Shown: one piece after another, positions 45,114 to 54,046 of the stretch | How positions within the stretch are numbered: position 1 is the first letter of the stretch | Layout: the number at the start of each line of letters is the position of its first letter | NCBI RefSeq assembly: GCF_001046635.1 | Contig: NZ_KQ130452.1 | Coordinates: forward strand, 5,001 to 69,000 | From: Novosphingobium barchaimii LL02 | Lineage (GTDB): Bacteria > Pseudomonadota > Alphaproteobacteria > Sphingomonadales > Sphingomonadaceae | DNA length: 64,000 bases | Direction of reading: 5' to 3' | Translations under genes and position numbers: made by a program | Notes under the pieces: model-generated | What the model was told of the DNA's origin: nothing | What the model saw: the letters and a program-made list of their open reading frames with translations, nothing else | Database searches by the model: none

Positions 45114-45616
45114 GCCCCTACACATGGCGGCCGATGGGCGCGGCGGATATCGATGCAGTGGTAGCGGTAGCCGCCGCCTGCTTCCCCGATCATTTCGAGG
45201 CGCGCGCCTGCTTCGAGGAGCGCCTTGCGCTTTTCCCGCAAGGCTGCTTTGCGTTATCCTCGGAGGGAGTGGTGAAGGGCTACCTCATCGCCTACCCTTG
45301 GCCGCTGGGCGCGATTCCGCCGCTGAACAGCTCGCTGGGCGCTTTGCCGGAAGAGCGGGAGACGTTCTATCTGCACGATCTGGCTCTGCATCCCGACGTG
45401 CGCGGCCAAGGCCATGCACGGCCGATCGTCGAGCGGCTGAGCGGCGCGCTGTCCGCGATGGAAGGCCGCAGCCTAGCGCTGGTTTCAGTCAACGATTCCG
45501 TCGCCTTCTGGCGCGGCATGGGTTTTGAGCCAGTCGTCGGCGACGCGGCGATCACCCGCAAGCTGGAGAGTTATGGCGGCGGCTCGACCTATATGGTTCG
45601 GGCTATTGGCTGGTAA
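45110..45616 (+). CDS. GNAT-family N-acetyltransferase
   Basis: A 168-residue acetyltransferase. The acetyl-CoA binding segment HDLALHPDVRGQGHARPIVERLSGAL is near residue 85, and a C-terminal SVNDSVAFWRGMGFEPV strand follows. The GTG at 45110 overlaps the aminotransferase stop and has GGAG 6 bases upstream; an ATG five codons earlier lacks a site. Substrate unknown. Convergent with the SMR gene. Confidence 0.88.
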   Translation: MSPYTWRPMGAADIDAVVAVAAACFPDHFEARACFEERLALFPQGCFALSSEGVVKGYLIAYPWPLGAIPPLNSSLGALPEERETFYLHDLALHPDVRGQGHARPIVERLSGALSAMEGRSLALVSVNDSVAFWRGMGFEPVVGDAAITRKLESYGGGSTYMVRAIGW

Positions 45617-45641
45617 CTGGGATCGTTGAAAACCCTCAGGC

Positions 45642-45971
45642 TCAATGGGCTGCTGAGTTCGAGAACACGTTCATCACCAGGACGCCGGATATGATCAGAG
45701 CCATGCCGGCGATTGCCGGCACATCCAGCTTCTGGCCCTGAAATGCCCATGCCGCAGCCGAGATCAGCACGATGCCTGTGCCCGACCAGATGGCATAAGC
45801 GATGCCGGTGGGGATCGTCTTCAACGTTAACGAAAGACAGTAGAAAGCGATGAGGTAGGCCGCGCCGGTGACAAGGCTCGGGATCAGTCTGGTGAAACCT
45901 TCCGACTGCTTCATGAACGATGTGCCGATCACCTCGGCAATGATGGCAATACCAAGGATGCCGTAGCCCAT
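45642..45971 (-). CDS. Small multidrug resistance (SMR) transporter
   Basis: A 109-residue protein with four membrane helices. The key acidic residue E13 lies in IIAEVIGTSFMK, and GIAYAIWSGTGIVLI is the second signature. SMR dimers export cationic compounds or guanidinium by proton exchange. The ATG at 45971 starts MGYGILG as in relatives. It lies 27 bases downstream of dnaB on the same strand, possibly co-transcribed. Confidence 0.9.
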   Translation of the reverse strand: MGYGILGIAIIAEVIGTSFMKQSEGFTRLIPSLVTGAAYLIAFYCLSLTLKTIPTGIAYAIWSGTGIVLISAAAWAFQGQKLDVPAIAGMALIISGVLVMNVFSNSAAH

Positions 45972-45998
45972 CGCACGTTCCAATTTCGCTTGCCTTGA

Positions 45999-47525
45999 TC
46001 AGTCGCTTTCGAACGCGGCGCGCATGTCGTCGGGTGCGAGATCGGAGAACTTGGTGATGCGGGCCTCGAAGCGCAGGCGCACTTTGCCGGTGGCACCGTG
46101 GCGCTGTTTGGCGATCAGCAGTTCGGAGAGGCCGGTGACCTCCTCCATCTTCTGGCGCCAGGTTTCCCACTTGTCCTTGACGTCCGGGCCATCGGTATCG
46201 CTGGGATACTTCGGCTCGGTCGCCTTGACGTAGTAGTCCTCGCGATAGACGAACCAGACCATGTCGGCGTCCTGCTCGATCGAGCCTGATTCGCGAAGGT
46301 CGGAAAGCATCGGGCGCTTGTCGTCGCGTTGTTCCACTGCGCGGGAAAGCTGTGAAAGCGCGATCACCGGAACGTGAAGTTCCTTGGCCAGAGTCTTCAA
46401 ACCGCGCGAAATTTCCGAGATTTCGTTCACGCGGTTGTCGCTGGCGCGGCCGGAGCCGGAAAGCAGCTGCAGGTAGTCGATCACGACGAGGCCGATGTTG
46501 TGCCGACGCTTGAGGCGGCGTGCACGGGTGCGCAGGCCGGCGATCGTCAGGCCCGGCGTATCGTCGATGAACAGTGGCAGTTCGGCCAGGCGCTGGCTGG
46601 CGAAGGACAGCTGCTGGAAATCCTCGCGGCTGATCTTGCCCATGCGCAGCGCTTCGGAACTGATGTTCGATTGCTCGGCAAGGATACGCGTTGCCAGCTG
46701 GTCCGCGCTCATTTCGAGGCTGAAGAAGGCCACCGGCGCGCCGACTGACTTTTCGTGCGGCATGCCGTCGCGCACCGTGTCGTCGACATAGCGCTGGGCG
46801 GTGTTGAAGGCGATGTTGGTGACCAGCGAGGTCTTGCCCATGCCCGGACGGCCGGCAAGGATGATAAGGTCGGAATCGTGAAGGCCACCGATCTTCTGGT
46901 TGACCGAGGTAAGGCCGGTGGTCTTGCCCGAGATGTGGCCGCCCGAATTGAACGCCTTCTCGATCGACATGATCGCGGTGCGTGTGGCGACGCCGAAACT
47001 CTGCGCTTCGCTCTGCGTCGCGGCGCCTTCGGCCACTTTGTACAGCGCCGATTCGGCCTGTTCGATCTGCTCCATCGGCTCTACCGATTCGGAGGTGTCC
47101 ATCGCGCTTTCGACGAGGTTGCGGCCCACCGAAATCAGTTCGCGCAGCAGCGCGAGGTCGTAGATCTGGTTCGCCAGCTCACGTGGGGCGAGCAGGCCCT
47201 GGCCGTCCGCCGTCAGCCGTGCGAGGTACGAGACGCCGCCCAGCGCTTTCAGGCCTTCGTCGGCCTCGAAATAGGGGCGCAGGGTGACGCCGGTGACCAC
47301 GGCCTTGCGGTCAAGCAACTGAAGGATACGCTCGTAAAGGCGGGCGTGGACCGGCTCGAAGAAATGCGGGGGAGTGAGCGGGGTCGTCAGTTCCTCGATC
47401 ACCCGGTTGTCGATGAGGACGGCGCCCAGGAACGCGGCCTCGGCTTCGACGTTGGCAGGCAGAGTGCGCACGCCAGAATTTTGGGCGCCATCGTCGGCGC
47501 GAATGAGAAGATCTTGCTGGGCCAT
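45999..47525 (-). CDS. dnaB: Replicative DNA helicase DnaB
   Basis: A 508-residue helicase. The N-terminal domain (PANVEAEAAFLGAVLIDNRVIEEL) precedes the RecA-like core: Walker A GRPGMGKTSL, and the Walker B segment VIDYLQLLSG. It unwinds DNA at the replication fork as a hexamer. The ATG at 47525 gives the usual N-terminus; upstream codons do not match the family. Divergent from the UPF0262 gene. Confidence 0.97.
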   Translation of the reverse strand: MAQQDLLIRADDGAQNSGVRTLPANVEAEAAFLGAVLIDNRVIEELTTPLTPPHFFEPVHARLYERILQLLDRKAVVTGVTLRPYFEADEGLKALGGVSYLARLTADGQGLLAPRELANQIYDLALLRELISVGRNLVESAMDTSESVEPMEQIEQAESALYKVAEGAATQSEAQSFGVATRTAIMSIEKAFNSGGHISGKTTGLTSVNQKIGGLHDSDLIILAGRPGMGKTSLVTNIAFNTAQRYVDDTVRDGMPHEKSVGAPVAFFSLEMSADQLATRILAEQSNISSEALRMGKISREDFQQLSFASQRLAELPLFIDDTPGLTIAGLRTRARRLKRRHNIGLVVIDYLQLLSGSGRASDNRVNEISEISRGLKTLAKELHVPVIALSQLSRAVEQRDDKRPMLSDLRESGSIEQDADMVWFVYREDYYVKATEPKYPSDTDGPDVKDKWETWRQKMEEVTGLSELLIAKQRHGATGKVRLRFEARITKFSDLAPDDMRAAFESD

Positions 47526-47673
47526 AAGCGGCGCACAATGCTCCGGGTGGCTGAGTCCTTCAAGCGGGACACGGCGGGATATTAATCCACAGCTTGTGGA
47601 TGTTGGGAGGGTAGGCCTCCCTTCAAAGGCCACTTGCCGGGCTATGCCGCAACCGCGTAAAGGCACTGCGATC

Positions 47674-48156
47674 ATGGCGGACCCGCGCATCTCTCACATC
47701 GAGCTCGACGATGCGACCATCCTGTGGCGCAACGCGGACATCGAACAGGAACGGCGCATCGCCATCTTCGACCTGATCGAGGACAACGTGTTCAACCCGC
47801 TGCGCGCCCGCGCGTTGGGGCACGAAGGCCCGTACCGCCTGCGCCTCTCGGTGCGCGACGGCCGCCTGTCGCTGGAAATCGCGGGCGAGGACGGCGAGGT
47901 GCTGGAAACGCTGGTGCTGGGTCTGGCGCGTTTCCGCCGTCCGATCCGCGAATATTTTGCCATCTGCGAAAGCTATTATCAGGCGATTCGCAAGGCGACC
48001 GCGCAGGAGATCGAAACCATCGACATGGCCCGGCGCGGTGTCCACAACGAGGCAGCGGAAATGCTGCTGGAACGCCTGGAGGGCAAGATTGAGACCGACC
48101 ACCCGACCGCGCGGCGTCTGTTCACGCTGATCTGCGTCCTGCACATCCGCGGCTGA
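47674..48156 (+). CDS. UPF0262-family protein
   Basis: A 160-residue protein of the UPF0262 family, found mainly in alphaproteobacteria. Visible segments are DIEQERRIAIFDLIEDNVF, GHEGPYRLRLSVRDGRLSLEI and the C-terminal HPTARRLFTLICVLHIRG. The function of the family is unknown. It is divergent from dnaB and followed, 12 bases later, by the GH25-like gene. Confidence 0.93.
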   Translation: MADPRISHIELDDATILWRNADIEQERRIAIFDLIEDNVFNPLRARALGHEGPYRLRLSVRDGRLSLEIAGEDGEVLETLVLGLARFRRPIREYFAICESYYQAIRKATAQEIETIDMARRGVHNEAAEMLLERLEGKIETDHPTARRLFTLICVLHIRG

Positions 48157-48168
48157 GGTATAAAATAC

Positions 48169-48918
48169 GTGGCAGTTCGCGGCGCGCGAAATGGTGGCAA
48201 GGCTACACGAACAAATCGCAAGGTCGGCGGGGCCAGTGGCCACTGGCGCCTTCGTGCGTTGGGAGCATTGCTGCTTGCGGGTATCGTCGGCGGTGCCTGG
48301 GGCTGGTGGCACTTGCGTCACTGGACACCCGAGCGCGCGATCTATGGCGCGCAGGGCGTCGAGGTCGGTGCGGACGACGGCGACATCAGCTGGAAGTCGC
48401 TGAAGGCGATCGGCGCCGACTTCGCCTATATCGACGCCAGCGCCAGCGCCTTCGCACGAGACCCGCGCTTCGTCGAAAACTTCGAGGCCGCGCGCAGCGC
48501 GGGGATGCAGGTGGGCGCACTTCACCGCTATGATCCGTGCCAGCCGGCCGGCACCCAGGCGGCGAATTTCGTCACTACGGTGCCGCGTGACGCCAAGCTG
48601 TTGCCACCTGCGGTCGAGCTCGACATGCTAGCCGACGGCTGCCCCGTGAAAGTCAGCGATGCCCGGGTCGAGAGCGAGCTGATGACATTCCTCAACCAGG
48701 TCGAGACGCACACGGGCAAGCCGGTGATCCTCAAGGTCACGCCCGCGTTCCAGGCGCGTTACACCATCGCCCACAAGCTGGATCGCAACCTCTGGCTGGT
48801 GCGCGATCGGTTTACGCCAAGCTATGCCGGCAGGCCTTGGACGATGTGGACCGCCAACAGCGATCTCGCCAACGAGATTGCGCAGGGCGGCCTGCGCTGG
48901 GTAGTGGTGCAGGAATGA
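48169..48918 (+). CDS. Glycoside hydrolase 25 (lysozyme-like) with altered acidic residues
   Basis: A 249-residue protein with an N-terminal membrane anchor (LRALGALLLAGIVGGAWGWW) and a GH25 TIM-barrel. The opening motif GVDVSxxQGxIDW appears as GVEVGADDGDISW, and the catalytic DxE of GH25 aligns with ELD in PPAVELDML, i.e. Glu and Asp exchanged. GH25 enzymes cleave peptidoglycan. Activity is doubtful because of these changes. Starts with GTG. It overlaps the cytidine deaminase start by 4 bases. Confidence 0.78.
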   Translation: MAVRGARNGGKATRTNRKVGGASGHWRLRALGALLLAGIVGGAWGWWHLRHWTPERAIYGAQGVEVGADDGDISWKSLKAIGADFAYIDASASAFARDPRFVENFEAARSAGMQVGALHRYDPCQPAGTQAANFVTTVPRDAKLLPPAVELDMLADGCPVKVSDARVESELMTFLNQVETHTGKPVILKVTPAFQARYTIAHKLDRNLWLVRDRFTPSYAGRPWTMWTANSDLANEIAQGGLRWVVVQE

Positions 48919-49361
48919 ACGATACTCCCAGCCTTTCCGATGGCGCCCGCGACGCCTTGATGACCGCTGCCCGCGAGGCGGCCTCCGCCGCTTATGCGCC
49001 CTATTCGCGCTTTCATGTCGGTGCTGCGCTGTTGATGGCGGATGGCTCGGTCGTCACCGGTGCCAATGTCGAGAATGCCAGTTATGGCCTGTCACTCTGC
49101 GCCGAGACGGTCGCCGTAGCCAAGATCCTGTCGGGGACGCGCCTTGCCGTGGAAGCTGTCGCGGTAACCGGTGGAGCCCCCGGAGAAGCTGGGCAGGGCA
49201 CACGGGTCACGCCGTGCGGCCGCTGCCGTCAGGTCCTCAACGAGATCGCGCAAGTCGGCGGCACAGATCCACTCGTCTGGTGCGACGGGGCCGAAGGAGT
49301 GCTGGAACTGCGCCTTTCGCAGCTTCTCCCTCACGCATTCGGGCCCGCCAACCTGCTCTAG
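48915..49361 (+). CDS. cdd: Cytidine deaminase
   Basis: A 148-residue tetrameric-type cytidine deaminase. The zinc and catalytic residues are C62-x-E64 (CAE) and C101-x2-C104 (PCGRCRQ). The substrate segment NVENASYGLS precedes them. It converts cytidine and deoxycytidine to uridine and deoxyuridine in pyrimidine salvage. The start overlaps the GH25-like stop (ATGA), so the pair is translationally coupled, which is an unusual partner. Confidence 0.96.
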   Translation: MNDTPSLSDGARDALMTAAREAASAAYAPYSRFHVGAALLMADGSVVTGANVENASYGLSLCAETVAVAKILSGTRLAVEAVAVTGGAPGEAGQGTRVTPCGRCRQVLNEIAQVGGTDPLVWCDGAEGVLELRLSQLLPHAFGPANLL

Positions 49362-49541
49362 GCAAGTTTATGATGCCCCGTCTCCGCATGACCGGATCGA
49401 TAGCGTTGAACGCGGGGCGGCGTGATGAGCGGGCAGGTCACCGCAAGCGCATTGTCTATCAATTGAGTTGAGATACAGTCAGCGCAGTCGGGACGTAATC
49501 AGAGTCGACCGGCGGAACCCCCACCTGAAATGGAGATTCCC

Positions 49542-50174
49542 ATGGCAAACTTCCATTATCCCACCGCGCAGGACCATACTCCGCTCATCCTCCTGGTTCC
49601 CGGTACACCTCTGGCGGCAGGCCACTGGATGAACCGCTGGACCCGGTGGAGCGAGCACTGCCGCCTGGTCGAGCTTGGCCAGTGGGACGAGCCGCATCGC
49701 AATACCTGGGTCAACAAGCTGAACCTCGCGGTCCGCCGCGCCGATCGTCCGGTGGTGATCGTGACCGACGATATCGCTGCGCTGGCGCTGGCGTGGTGGG
49801 CCGAATTCGAAGCGCTGGGGCAGGATGGCCCTGTGCTGGGCGCGGTGATCGTCAATCCGCCGAATGTCGATCTGCCCGGCGCAGATCCGCGCCTCGCCCC
49901 CTTTGGTGCATGCCCGAGGCAGCCCCTGCCGTTCACCTCGTTCCTTGTCAGCGATCTGGAGGGCACGCTGGCTCACCAGCGCTCGATCATGCGGCTGGCG
50001 AAGGATTGGGGCTCATGCCCCGTCTGCGACGATACGCGCGGGGACTGGGCTCAGGGCTGGATGCTCATCCAGTCGGTGCTGGGCCTCTCGCCCTCTGTTG
50101 CGGTGAAGCCGGAATGGACTCAGGCGCAGAACCTCGCGATGCGCGAGGCTCTGCGCCAGTGGGCGGCGATCTGA
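49542..50174 (+). CDS. RBBP9-like alpha/beta hydrolase lacking the serine nucleophile
   Basis: A 210-residue protein resembling the RBBP9 serine hydrolase family: it has LILLVPGT at the start and PPNVD near the middle. At the nucleophile elbow, where RBBP9 proteins have GHSLGA, it reads VTDDIAALAL, so the catalytic Ser is Asp and the Gly is missing. It is likely a non-catalytic homologue. The ATG at 49542 was chosen because GGAG lies 6 bases upstream; an ATG at 49530 has none. Confidence 0.7.
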   Translation: MANFHYPTAQDHTPLILLVPGTPLAAGHWMNRWTRWSEHCRLVELGQWDEPHRNTWVNKLNLAVRRADRPVVIVTDDIAALALAWWAEFEALGQDGPVLGAVIVNPPNVDLPGADPRLAPFGACPRQPLPFTSFLVSDLEGTLAHQRSIMRLAKDWGSCPVCDDTRGDWAQGWMLIQSVLGLSPSVAVKPEWTQAQNLAMREALRQWAAI

Positions 50175-50192
50175 GGTAGCGGACGAAGCGAT

Positions 50193-50215
50193 GTCCTCCC
50201 CGGTGGGGGGAGGAC
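50193..50215. terminator. Hairpin between convergent genes
   Basis: GTCCTCCCC and GGGGAGGAC pair perfectly around GGTGG between the RBBP9-like and M14 peptidase stops. No T-run follows, so it may be a weak terminator or a REP-type hairpin. Confidence 0.5.
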
Positions 50216-50222
50216 TCGCCGA

Positions 50223-51362
50223 TCAGGTCTCGCGTTCGACCAACCATTCAAGCAGCGCGCCGAGGCAATCGCGGCCCAGCTGCGCCGACCGTTCGGGGCT
50301 CCACCCCTGGCGCTTGTCGGCGGAGGCATCGTGGTCCTTGAAAGGCATTTCCAGAGTCATCGACACCGCGCCGAAGCGCTCTGCCAGCTGGTTGGTCGAC
50401 ATCGTCAGGTTGCCCTTGCCCGGCCGCGTGAGTGGATACCCGAGCTTGGTCTGGAAATCCGGCGTGCGCCGTTCCAGCAGATCCGCATAGCGGGTGTAGC
50501 CTGCCTGCTGTTCGTCCCTGAGCGAGGGGATGCCCTCGAACCCGGCGAGGAACACGGCAGAGATTGCTTCGTCGCCGTGGATGTCCATGGCGAAGTCGAC
50601 ACCGGTCGCGTCCATAGCGTCGCGGATGGCGAGGACCTCGGGCGATTTCTCGGCCGTGGGACTGTCCCATTCACGGTTGAGGTTCACCCCCGCAGCATTG
50701 GTGCGCAGGTGACCCCGGCGCGAGCCGTCCGGGTTGGCATTGGGGACGATGTGGAAGGAGCAGCGCCTGCGCAATTCGCGCGCTACCGAATCGGAAAGGT
50801 CGGCCAGTAGATCCAGCGCGCCTTCCATCCACCATTCCGCCATCGATTCGCCCGGATGCTGGCGAGCATAGAGCCATACCTGGACCGGACCGGTGCCTGT
50901 TTCGAGGCAGTCGATCGGCTGGCCGTCGAGGCTGAGGCCCAGCGAACGATGGGTGACACCGTCGGCCCCGGCAATATGCGCGACGAGGTCGTGGTGGCGC
51001 TCCATCGAATAGGGCGCGAAATAGGCGAACCAGGCAAGGTCGCCTTCGGGCTGGTAGCGGATGGTGAGGGTGCCGCCATCGCGGCTTGCATCCCACTCGC
51101 TGGCCGCGCGTCCCCAGAATTCACGGTCTTCGGAAACGCAGGCGTCGTAATTTGGCCAGCCTCCCGGATAGGCGGAAGCGCCCAGTCCGGTGATTCGCAA
51201 GGTCAGTTCGCGTCCGGCCGCGCCGCTGACGCGGAAGTGAAACCACTGGAAGAAGTCCGATGCATGGTCCTTGCGGATCGCAAGGCGGGCCTCGGCGCCG
51301 TCGATGGAGAGGACTTCGATGTTGCCGGCGTCGAAGGACGCGGTGATTTGAATGTCGGTCAT
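50223..51362 (-). CDS. M14-family zinc carboxypeptidase
   Basis: A 379-residue cytosolic-carboxypeptidase-like enzyme. A beta-sandwich-like N-terminal domain precedes the peptidase: the zinc ligands lie in ARQHPGES (HxxE), DIHGDE supplies the later His, and EMPFK carries the general base Glu. Substrate binding residues are in [13 protein letters not shown]. It probably trims C-terminal residues from peptides. The ATG at 51362 overlaps the DUF4136 stop by 4 bases, so they share a message with the lipoprotein gene upstream. Confidence 0.92.
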   Translation of the reverse strand: MTDIQITASFDAGNIEVLSIDGAEARLAIRKDHASDFFQWFHFRVSGAAGRELTLRITGLGASAYPGGWPNYDACVSEDREFWGRAASEWDASRDGGTLTIRYQPEGDLAWFAYFAPYSMERHHDLVAHIAGADGVTHRSLGLSLDGQPIDCLETGTGPVQVWLYARQHPGESMAEWWMEGALDLLADLSDSVARELRRRCSFHIVPNANPDGSRRGHLRTNAAGVNLNREWDSPTAEKSPEVLAIRDAMDATGVDFAMDIHGDEAISAVFLAGFEGIPSLRDEQQAGYTRYADLLERRTPDFQTKLGYPLTRPGKGNLTMSTNQLAERFGAVSMTLEMPFKDHDASADKRQGWSPERSAQLGRDCLGALLEWLVERET

Positions 51363-52003
51363 CGTACCTGAATAGTTTCGCCGGACTGCCCCGGAAACCC
51401 CTTGAACAAAGCTTCGGCCAATTTCGCCGAACCGAGCGGTGCCTGTGCCAGCGGCGAATCGCTGCGCACGGTGAACATCGCGCGGCCTTCCCACAAGGCG
51501 GTGGCCGTAGCAGGTGCGGCCCGCTCGCGAATGGCCACGAAGACGCGGGTGCCGACCTGGTCCTTAGGTGGACCGGAAAGGTCGATGCCGATGCCCATGC
51601 CGACGCCTGAGCCATATCCGCCCGTGCCTCCGCCGACGCCGACCGAAACCGGGCTGCGACCACGCTGTGGCTTGAACGTCTGGCGCTCAAGCGTCAGCAG
51701 GGCGACCTGCTGGCTGCGCGCGGCGCCGGGAAGCGGCTCGCTATAGCCGAGTCGGGTGAGTTCCCGCGCGACCGAAGCTGCATATGTGCGGAATTCGAGC
51801 GTATCGGCCTGACCGGGGGCAGGTTCCACGCGAATCGTTCCGCGGCCAAGGCCCGCGATGTTGGGCGCATGAAAGCGCGTAACTTCGACCGGGCCGACGG
51901 GTGCGACGCAGGCTGACAGGGCAAAACCTGTTGCAAGGGCCAAGGCGGCGCCAAGGTGTGCATAGCGCCGCCGCGCGGGAAGCCTGCGCTCGATCATGGC
52001 CAT
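51359..52003 (-). CDS. DUF4136 lipoprotein
   Basis: A 214-residue lipoprotein: the signal peptide ends in the lipobox LSAC at about residue 32. The DUF4136 core includes [21 protein letters not shown], a Gly-rich [19 protein letters not shown] strand, and [12 protein letters not shown]4136 proteins are outer-membrane associated with unknown function. It is a diverged paralogue of the neighbour at 52089 and shares the operon with the M14 peptidase. Confidence 0.88.
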   Translation of the reverse strand: MAMIERRLPARRRYAHLGAALALATGFALSACVAPVGPVEVTRFHAPNIAGLGRGTIRVEPAPGQADTLEFRTYAASVARELTRLGYSEPLPGAARSQQVALLTLERQTFKPQRGRSPVSVGVGGGTGGYGSGVGMGIGIDLSGPPKDQVGTRVFVAIRERAAPATATALWEGRAMFTVRSDSPLAQAPLGSAKLAEALFKGFPGQSGETIQVR

Positions 52004-52088
52004 CTGTCCTCTCCAGCCGTGTTTCCGGCAAAATTTGCCCGCCGCATTATGCTGATGAAAGCGCAGGGCGGGGCCGCCGGTTCCCGCC

Positions 52089-52823
52089 TCAACCTTCGCC
52101 GACAGCGGCTATCGCATCGGCCTTGGGGAAGTTGTCGAATAATGCGCCGGCCAGCTTGGTGGCGATCATCCCGTTGCTCCACTTATCGTCGCCCTCGCGG
52201 GTGGCGATCGTTGCATAGCCTTCCCACAGCACCTTGCCGCTGTCCTTCTCGACAATCCGGGCATCGAGCCGGGTGGAGACCAACGCGGAGCGCGGCTTGG
52301 TCAGGTCGACGTTGATGCCAAGGCCATAGCCGGTGCCGTAAGTGCCGGTTTCAATCGCGGCGGTGCCGCTGACGGGGCTGCGCTTTTCTTCGCCCGGGGC
52401 CAGTACCTGACGCGAAATCTTCAGCTTGGTGATCTGCGGCTGCGGCACGTCGGGATGAAGCGTGTCGTAGCCGGCGCCCACGAGGGCATCCACGATCGCC
52501 GCTTCGAAAGTCCGGCGCATGCTCGCCTCGACCCAGGGACCATCGCCCGATTCGGATTCGACCGAGACAGGACCCTTGCCCAGTTCGGCGGCGGCGGCCG
52601 GGTCGCTGCTGACGAAACGGCTGACTTCTACACGCCCTTCACGCGAATCTTTGGAGCGCGAGTTGTTAATGCGCGGCGAATCGAATGAATTGCCCCAGCC
52701 GGAACCGCGATATCCGCCCCATCCGCCCCCATATCCCGGTCCCCACTGCGCTTGGGCGGTAGAAGAGACGAGGAGCATGGCGGCCATGCCTGCGGCGATC
52801 GCCGCGCCTTCGAGCTTTTTCAT
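52089..52823 (-). CDS. DUF4136-like exported protein
   Basis: A 244-residue protein with a cleavable signal peptide (MKKLEGAAIAAGMAAMLLVSSTAQA), then a Gly-rich GGGWGGYRGSGWG stretch. The C-terminal core resembles the DUF4136 neighbour: a GTGYGLGINVDLTKP segment, LDARIVEKDSGKVLWEGYA and TKLAGALFDNFP. There is no lipobox. The tandem pair suggests duplication and divergence. It is the first gene of the probable three-gene operon. Confidence 0.86.
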   Translation of the reverse strand: MKKLEGAAIAAGMAAMLLVSSTAQAQWGPGYGGGWGGYRGSGWGNSFDSPRINNSRSKDSREGRVEVSRFVSSDPAAAAELGKGPVSVESESGDGPWVEASMRRTFEAAIVDALVGAGYDTLHPDVPQPQITKLKISRQVLAPGEEKRSPVSGTAAIETGTYGTGYGLGINVDLTKPRSALVSTRLDARIVEKDSGKVLWEGYATIATREGDDKWSNGMIATKLAGALFDNFPKADAIAAVGEG

Positions 52824-53049
52824 GATGGTATCGTTTTTGTCCGAATTCGGTGGGGTCGCGCCCGTGAACCTGTTATGCGCGCGGCAAGTTGCCCGCAGAT
52901 GAACAGTGTAGATAGGCCTTGTGAAATCAACTGCAACGGCCTTCGAATCAAGCAGCCTGCTTGACTTCGCACTCCGCTACCACTAACGGCGCCACTTCGA
53001 ATTTCCGGCGGTCGGTAACCGCCCAGACACGACACGGACGAGATAGACC

Positions 53050-53175
53050 ATGAAGATTCGCAACAGCCTCAAGTCGCTCAAGGGCCGCCACCGTGACAAC
53101 CGCGTGATCCGTCGCCGCGGCCGTACTTATGTCATCAACAAGACCAATCGTCGCTTCAAAGCCCGCCAGGGCTGA
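53050..53175 (+). CDS. rpmJ: 50S ribosomal protein L36
   Basis: A 41-residue ribosomal protein beginning [20 protein letters not shown] and ending NRRFKARQG. It lacks the four cysteines of the zinc-binding form, so it is the zinc-free type. A TTGACT at 52961 could be a -35 element. It stands alone, upstream of a HAD gene. Confidence 0.96.
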   Translation: MKIRNSLKSLKGRHRDNRVIRRRGRTYVINKTNRRFKARQG

Positions 53176-53272
53176 TTCTTTTCGCCTGAAGCTCGCCTCT
53201 ACCGGCGGGTGAACAAGGCGGGTGGTTTCGCGTCGAATGCATGAGGCCTCCGCTGCTCGCGGGGGTCTTGTC

Positions 53273-53926
53273 ATGTCTGTCGTTAATGTATTCTCTCCGG
53301 TCGAGGCGGTGGTCTTCGATGTCGGGCGGGTGCTGGTCCAATGGGACATGCGCCGCCTTTTCGCGCGGCTGATCGCCGAGCCTGCGCGGCTCGACTGGTT
53401 CATGGCAAACGTCGTCACCGAGGCGTGGCACTTCGAACATGACGCCGGGCGCGACCTGGTCGAGATGGTCGCTGCCCGCAAAGCCGAGTTTCCCGGCCAC
53501 GACGATCTGCTCGACGCTTACGCCACGCGCTTCGGTGAGACGATTCCCGGCAATGTTCCCGGCAGCCACGAGATCGTGCGCGAACTGGCCGCTCGGTTCG
53601 TGCCGCTGTTCGCCATCACCAACTTCGCAAGCCTGTTCTGGCGTGACTACCGCGCGGGAGAGCCCTTGTTCGATCTGTTCGGCGATATCGTCGTTTCCGG
53701 CGACGAGAAGATCGCCAAGCCCGATCCGCGCATCTTCGAACTTGCCGCCCGCCGATTCGGCCATGCGCCGGAGGCGATGCTGTTTATCGACGACAGCCCC
53801 GCCAACATCGCCGGTGCACGCGCGTCGGGCTGGCAGGTCCATCACTTCCGCGATGCCCCCACGCTGCGTGCGGATCTTTCGGCAAGGGGTCTAATCGGTG
53901 AGGCGCCGTCACTGTCTCGTAATTAA
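53273..53926 (+). CDS. HAD-family hydrolase, subfamily I
   Basis: A 217-residue haloacid-dehalogenase-like protein. Motif I is VVFDVGRVLVQWD with the nucleophile D16; the second acid of the phosphatase DxD pair is Gly, as in dehalogenase-like members. Motif II is AITNFAS, motif III EKIAKPDPRIFE, and motif IV FIDDSPANI. The substrate is unknown. The ATG at 53273 gives the best N-terminus; upstream codons do not match. It is not obviously in an operon with rpmJ. Confidence 0.88.
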   Translation: MSVVNVFSPVEAVVFDVGRVLVQWDMRRLFARLIAEPARLDWFMANVVTEAWHFEHDAGRDLVEMVAARKAEFPGHDDLLDAYATRFGETIPGNVPGSHEIVRELAARFVPLFAITNFASLFWRDYRAGEPLFDLFGDIVVSGDEKIAKPDPRIFELAARRFGHAPEAMLFIDDSPANIAGARASGWQVHHFRDAPTLRADLSARGLIGEAPSLSRN

Positions 53927-54046
53927 CGATCAAAACGGTCTGATTTATGCCGTTTGTCATCAGCGTTAAATTTTCTTCGCAAGTGCAGCGAGAGTGCTTG
54001 GCAAGTCCCGATTCCTGTTGCATCACTTGTGCAACAGGGAGTCAAA

